Shown piece by piece: positions 62,020 through 64,000 of a DNA stretch of 64,000 nt; the first letter of the stretch is position 1, and each line of letters opens with the position of its first letter. The stretch lies in contig CAYLWO010000018.1 in assembly GCA_964387285.1 (NCBI GenBank), positions 1 to 64,000 on the forward strand, written 5' to 3'. This stretch comes from Anaerohabitans sp964387285 (lineage in GTDB: Bacteria > Zhuqueibacterota > Zhuqueibacteria > Residuimicrobiales > Residuimicrobiaceae). A program made the translations under genes and the position numbers. Under the pieces are notes generated by a model. The model had not been told where the DNA came from and made no database searches. It saw nothing but the letters and a program-made list of their open reading frames with translations.

Positions 62020-63210
62020 ATGAAATTTAAAAAACGAACAATGGCCACACTGCTCTGCCTGCTCAGTTGTGAAATTTATGCGCAAGCAGCGGTACAAAAA
62101 GAGATGCATGGCGCACCCATACAGCAAAAACGCGCACAGTTGCTATGGACCAAAGCGCTGTGCAAGGAACCCGGACGTTATATCGGTTGGCCATCGGTGT
62201 GTTTGCGCAGAAACGGCGAACTCGTTGCCGTTTTTTCCGGCGATCGCGACGAGCATGTGTGTCCCTGGGGTAAAGTGCAGATGATTAAAAGCACAGATTG
62301 GGGCGAAACCTGGACCGCTCCGGTTTCCATATGCAACACACCGCTGGATGACCGCGACGCCGGCATCCTCGAATTGCCCAACGGCGATCTGTTGGTAACA
62401 TGGTTTACATCTGTTGCCTATACACAGTCCATTCAGAATCGCGACAAACTGACGCCCGGATCGCCGCAATTTTACTGGGCCTTGCACGATGAAAAAATTC
62501 CTGCAGAGNNNNNNNNNNNNNNNNNNNNNNNNNNNNNNNNNNNNNNNNNNNNNNNNNNNNNNNNNNNNNNNNNNNNNNNNNNNNNNNNNNNNNNNNNNNN
62601 NNNNNNNNGTCGTTATTGGAGCGGCGATGGCGCCGCATCGGTCACAGGTGCAGGAAAACATATTGTTTCAGTAGAAGAGTCGCGTGACCATGGACGCTCC
62701 TGGCAACACGTCGTCGATCTATTGCCCACGCCTCCAGATCGCATCGAACAATTCCATGAGCCCTTTGCCGTTGAAACCAATGACGGCCGTATCGTGGCGC
62801 AATTTCGTTTTCATGCTGACCCGGCGCCTGGAGCCAAACGTCGCGATGAGTCCAATTGTCTGTTGCGCCAGGCAGAGAGCTCTGACGGCGGTAGAACCTG
62901 GACGGCCATGACTCCGACTGTTATCCAGGGTTATCCGCCTCACCTGATTCGATTAAAGAGTGGAAAAATACTCACCGTGTATGGCCGACGCATGCCGGCA
63001 TTTGGCGAATATGCCTGCCTCAGTGACGATCAGGGCCGCACCTGGGATATTGCCAACGAAATCAAACTGGCCGGCCATTACAACGGCGACCTGGGCTATC
63101 CGGCCTCTGTAGAGTTGCCGAATGGCGATATTCTGACAGTCTACTATCAGGCTGAAAAAGAGGGAGAAAAGACCTGTTTAATGGGAACGCGATGGCGTGT
63201 GCGGGAGTAA
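62020..63210 (+). CDS. exported sialidase-fold (BNR) protein, interrupted by a scaffold gap
   Basis: About 396 aa as written, including 34 unknown residues from the gap. A signal peptide (TMATLLCLLSCEIYAQA) precedes a six-bladed sialidase-type propeller with Asp boxes IKSTDWGETWTAP, VEESRDHGRSWQ, AESSDGGRTWTA and LSDDQGRTWDI. GWPSVCLRRNGELVAVFSGDRDEHV holds an Arg in the place of the first sialidase triad residue. The family is exo-sialidase-like; many members act on other sugars. GGAG lies 6 nt before ATG. The reading frame is the same on both sides of the 100 N, which is coincidental if the gap length is arbitrary. Confidence 0.8.
   Translation: MKFKKRTMATLLCLLSCEIYAQAAVQKEMHGAPIQQKRAQLLWTKALCKEPGRYIGWPSVCLRRNGELVAVFSGDRDEHVCPWGKVQMIKSTDWGETWTAPVSICNTPLDDRDAGILELPNGDLLVTWFTSVAYTQSIQNRDKLTPGSPQFYWALHDEKIPAEXXXXXXXXXXXXXXXXXXXXXXXXXXXXXXXXXXRYWSGDGAASVTGAGKHIVSVEESRDHGRSWQHVVDLLPTPPDRIEQFHEPFAVETNDGRIVAQFRFHADPAPGAKRRDESNCLLRQAESSDGGRTWTAMTPTVIQGYPPHLIRLKSGKILTVYGRRMPAFGEYACLSDDQGRTWDIANEIKLAGHYNGDLGYPASVELPNGDILTVYYQAEKEGEKTCLMGTRWRVRE
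62509..62608. other. scaffold gap (100 N)
   Basis: Exactly 100 N inside the sialidase-fold gene; true length unknown. No shared k-mer is seen at its edges. Confidence 0.95.
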
Positions 63211-63212
63211 CT

Positions 63213-63347
63213 GGGTCGGACCAGGACAACCATTTGATATTTAAGAAATAAAAAACCGTAATCCATTTTGGGGGGAGATCATGCTTATAGTCGGATTAAT
63301 CAATTGCTTATCTTTATATTTTTTAAATTGTTGTCTTGGTCCGACCC
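63213..63347. mobile_element. MITE-like element with 18-bp terminal inverted repeats
   Basis: GGGTCGGACCAGGACAAC (63213-63230) and GTTGTCTTGGTCCGACCC (63330-63347) are inverted copies with one mismatch in 18. They enclose about 99 nt of AT-rich non-coding sequence. It lies 3 nt after the sialidase-fold stop codon. No transposase is nearby, so it would be non-autonomous; the terminal sequence recalls REP-type repeats moved by Y1 transposases. Confidence 0.65.
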
Positions 63348-63520
63348 CGAAAACGTAGCATCCTTGCAGATTACATTGTCGAGCCGCTTAGTATAGGGCC
63401 GTTACCAGCCTCATACCGACTCCTCGCTACGTGGCGTCAGAGTGTTACCACGTTCGGAACCTCGTCGGGTTTCGCTTTCCCGACTCACCCGAATAGAAAA
63501 GGAACAGTTTACCTTGGCAC
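63348..63520. other. intergenic stretch after the MITE-like element
   Basis: No gene supported; a minor GTCGGG/CCCGAC hairpin occurs near 63466-63485. The convergent T9SS-cargo gene ends at 63521, and no T-tailed terminator was seen for it. Confidence 0.4.
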
Positions 63521-64000
63521 TCATTTTAGCAAAATCATTTTTTTTGTACTCTTGCGAGAAACCGCAGATTGCCATTCTGAGCTTTCTAACTCAATTTGAT
63601 AAAAATAGATACCACTTGGCAAGTTCATAGGAGACCAATGTATTGCATATTCGCCTTGTTCCTTCATTTCATCTACCAGCTTGGCTACTTCATGTCCTAT
63701 ACAATCGAAAACTCGCAACCTCGTTTTGCAACGCTCCATCGTAGTAAAACGAATGGTAGTAGATGCATTAAATGGATTGGGGTAATTTTGCAGCAAAGTA
63801 TACACATTAGGATTCCCGTTTCGCATTTCTACACTTGTATTACTGAATTTAAAATCCAATATTCCTTCATAATATCCTTTATTTCCTAACCAATTCCATT
63901 GCACAGAGATTAAGTTGTCGCCCTTTAAATAAATGGTCTTTGTCGGATAACCGGAAATAAACTCAGCTACAGACACTGGATTATCAATATCTGTAATATC
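63521..64000 (-). CDS. 3' end of a T9SS-sorted secreted protein (start beyond the window)
   Basis: The frame is open to the right edge (160 codons visible). A beta-rich stretch (DNLISVQWNWLGNKGYYEGILDFKF) is followed by a T9SS type A domain: LLQNYPNPFNASTTIRFTT, LRVFDCIGHEVAKLVDEMKEQGEYAIHW, LPSGIYFYQIE and KKMILLK. The catalytic or binding part lies outside. It converges with the sialidase-fold gene. Confidence 0.85.
   Translation of the reverse strand, partial: DITDIDNPVSVAEFISGYPTKTIYLKGDNLISVQWNWLGNKGYYEGILDFKFSNTSVEMRNGNPNVYTLLQNYPNPFNASTTIRFTTMERCKTRLRVFDCIGHEVAKLVDEMKEQGEYAIHWSPMNLPSGIYFYQIELESSEWQSAVSRKSTKKMILLK

Noticed and set aside
63336..63599. An 87-codon plus-strand frame after the MITE-like element
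   Set aside because: It has no ribosome-binding site or recognisable domain and overlaps the convergent T9SS-cargo coding end.

Overview
The window (64 kb, two internal 100-N scaffold gaps) looks like a chromosomal piece from an uncultured bacterium of the Fibrobacterota-Chlorobiota-Bacteroidota side of the tree, most plausibly a KSB1/Calditrichota-like lineage. The grounds are repeated C-terminal sorting domains of type IX secretion (T9SS) with a YPNPFN signature, a PorV/PorQ-family protein in one operon with a carboxypeptidase-regulatory-domain TonB receptor, and several promoter-like pairs of TTGAC-17-TATATT type rather than the Bacteroidota TAnnTTTG type. The phylum call is inference. I saw no rRNA, prophage, CRISPR array or intact transposase.

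Layout. 0.2-5.4 kb: a TonB-dependent receptor behind an AraC-type membrane regulator, then phosphoglycerate kinase. 5.6-5.8 kb: a tRNA-Leu(CAA) with promoter and terminator. 5.9-14.9 kb: a minus-strand export/surface operon (TonB receptor, PorV-like barrel, 1129-aa surface protein, rotamase-like lipoprotein) behind a promoter carrying a perfect inverted repeat. 15-22.8 kb: sodium/solute symporter, BNR-propeller protein, Tat-exported GH38-like protein and a lipoprotein. 22.9-28.6 kb: three tandem paralogous FG-GAP/ASPIC-UnbV proteins with T9SS tails. 29.2-35.8 kb (plus strand): a second symporter, an FAD oxidoreductase, a shortened KdpD-like kinase, a KdpE fragment behind a gap, and a KtrB/TrkH potassium transporter.

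36-42.6 kb: a small membrane protein, a C10 (streptopain-type) peptidase with beta-helix and T9SS tail, a decayed lipoprotein gene and a BNR-propeller T9SS protein. 42.6-52.9 kb: an almost complete Tad/Flp pilus operon (two Flp pilins, TadV, TadE, CpaB, CpaC, TadG, TadZ/CpaE, CpaF, TadB, TadC) followed by a lipoprotein and an unusual DUF192-ICMT fusion. 53.4-55.8 kb: a two-gene heme-copper oxidase operon with strong active-site departures: no CuA ligands in subunit II, and Asp in place of one CuB/FeB histidine in subunit I. 56-64 kb: a zinc-ribbon/HEAT protein, a YiiX-like papain-fold hydrolase overlapping a GH128 lipoprotein, a Tat-exported 713-aa protein of unknown function, a sialidase-fold protein broken by the second gap, a MITE-like element, and the 3' end of another T9SS cargo gene.

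Taken together the window codes for a glycan- and protein-degrading, surface-active lifestyle: T9SS cargo, TonB receptors, sodium symporters, glycosidase-like enzymes and a surface pilus. The most unusual item is the oxidase/NO-reductase-like pair at 53.6-55.8 kb. Several intergenic regions carry palindromic dispersed repeats of different families.
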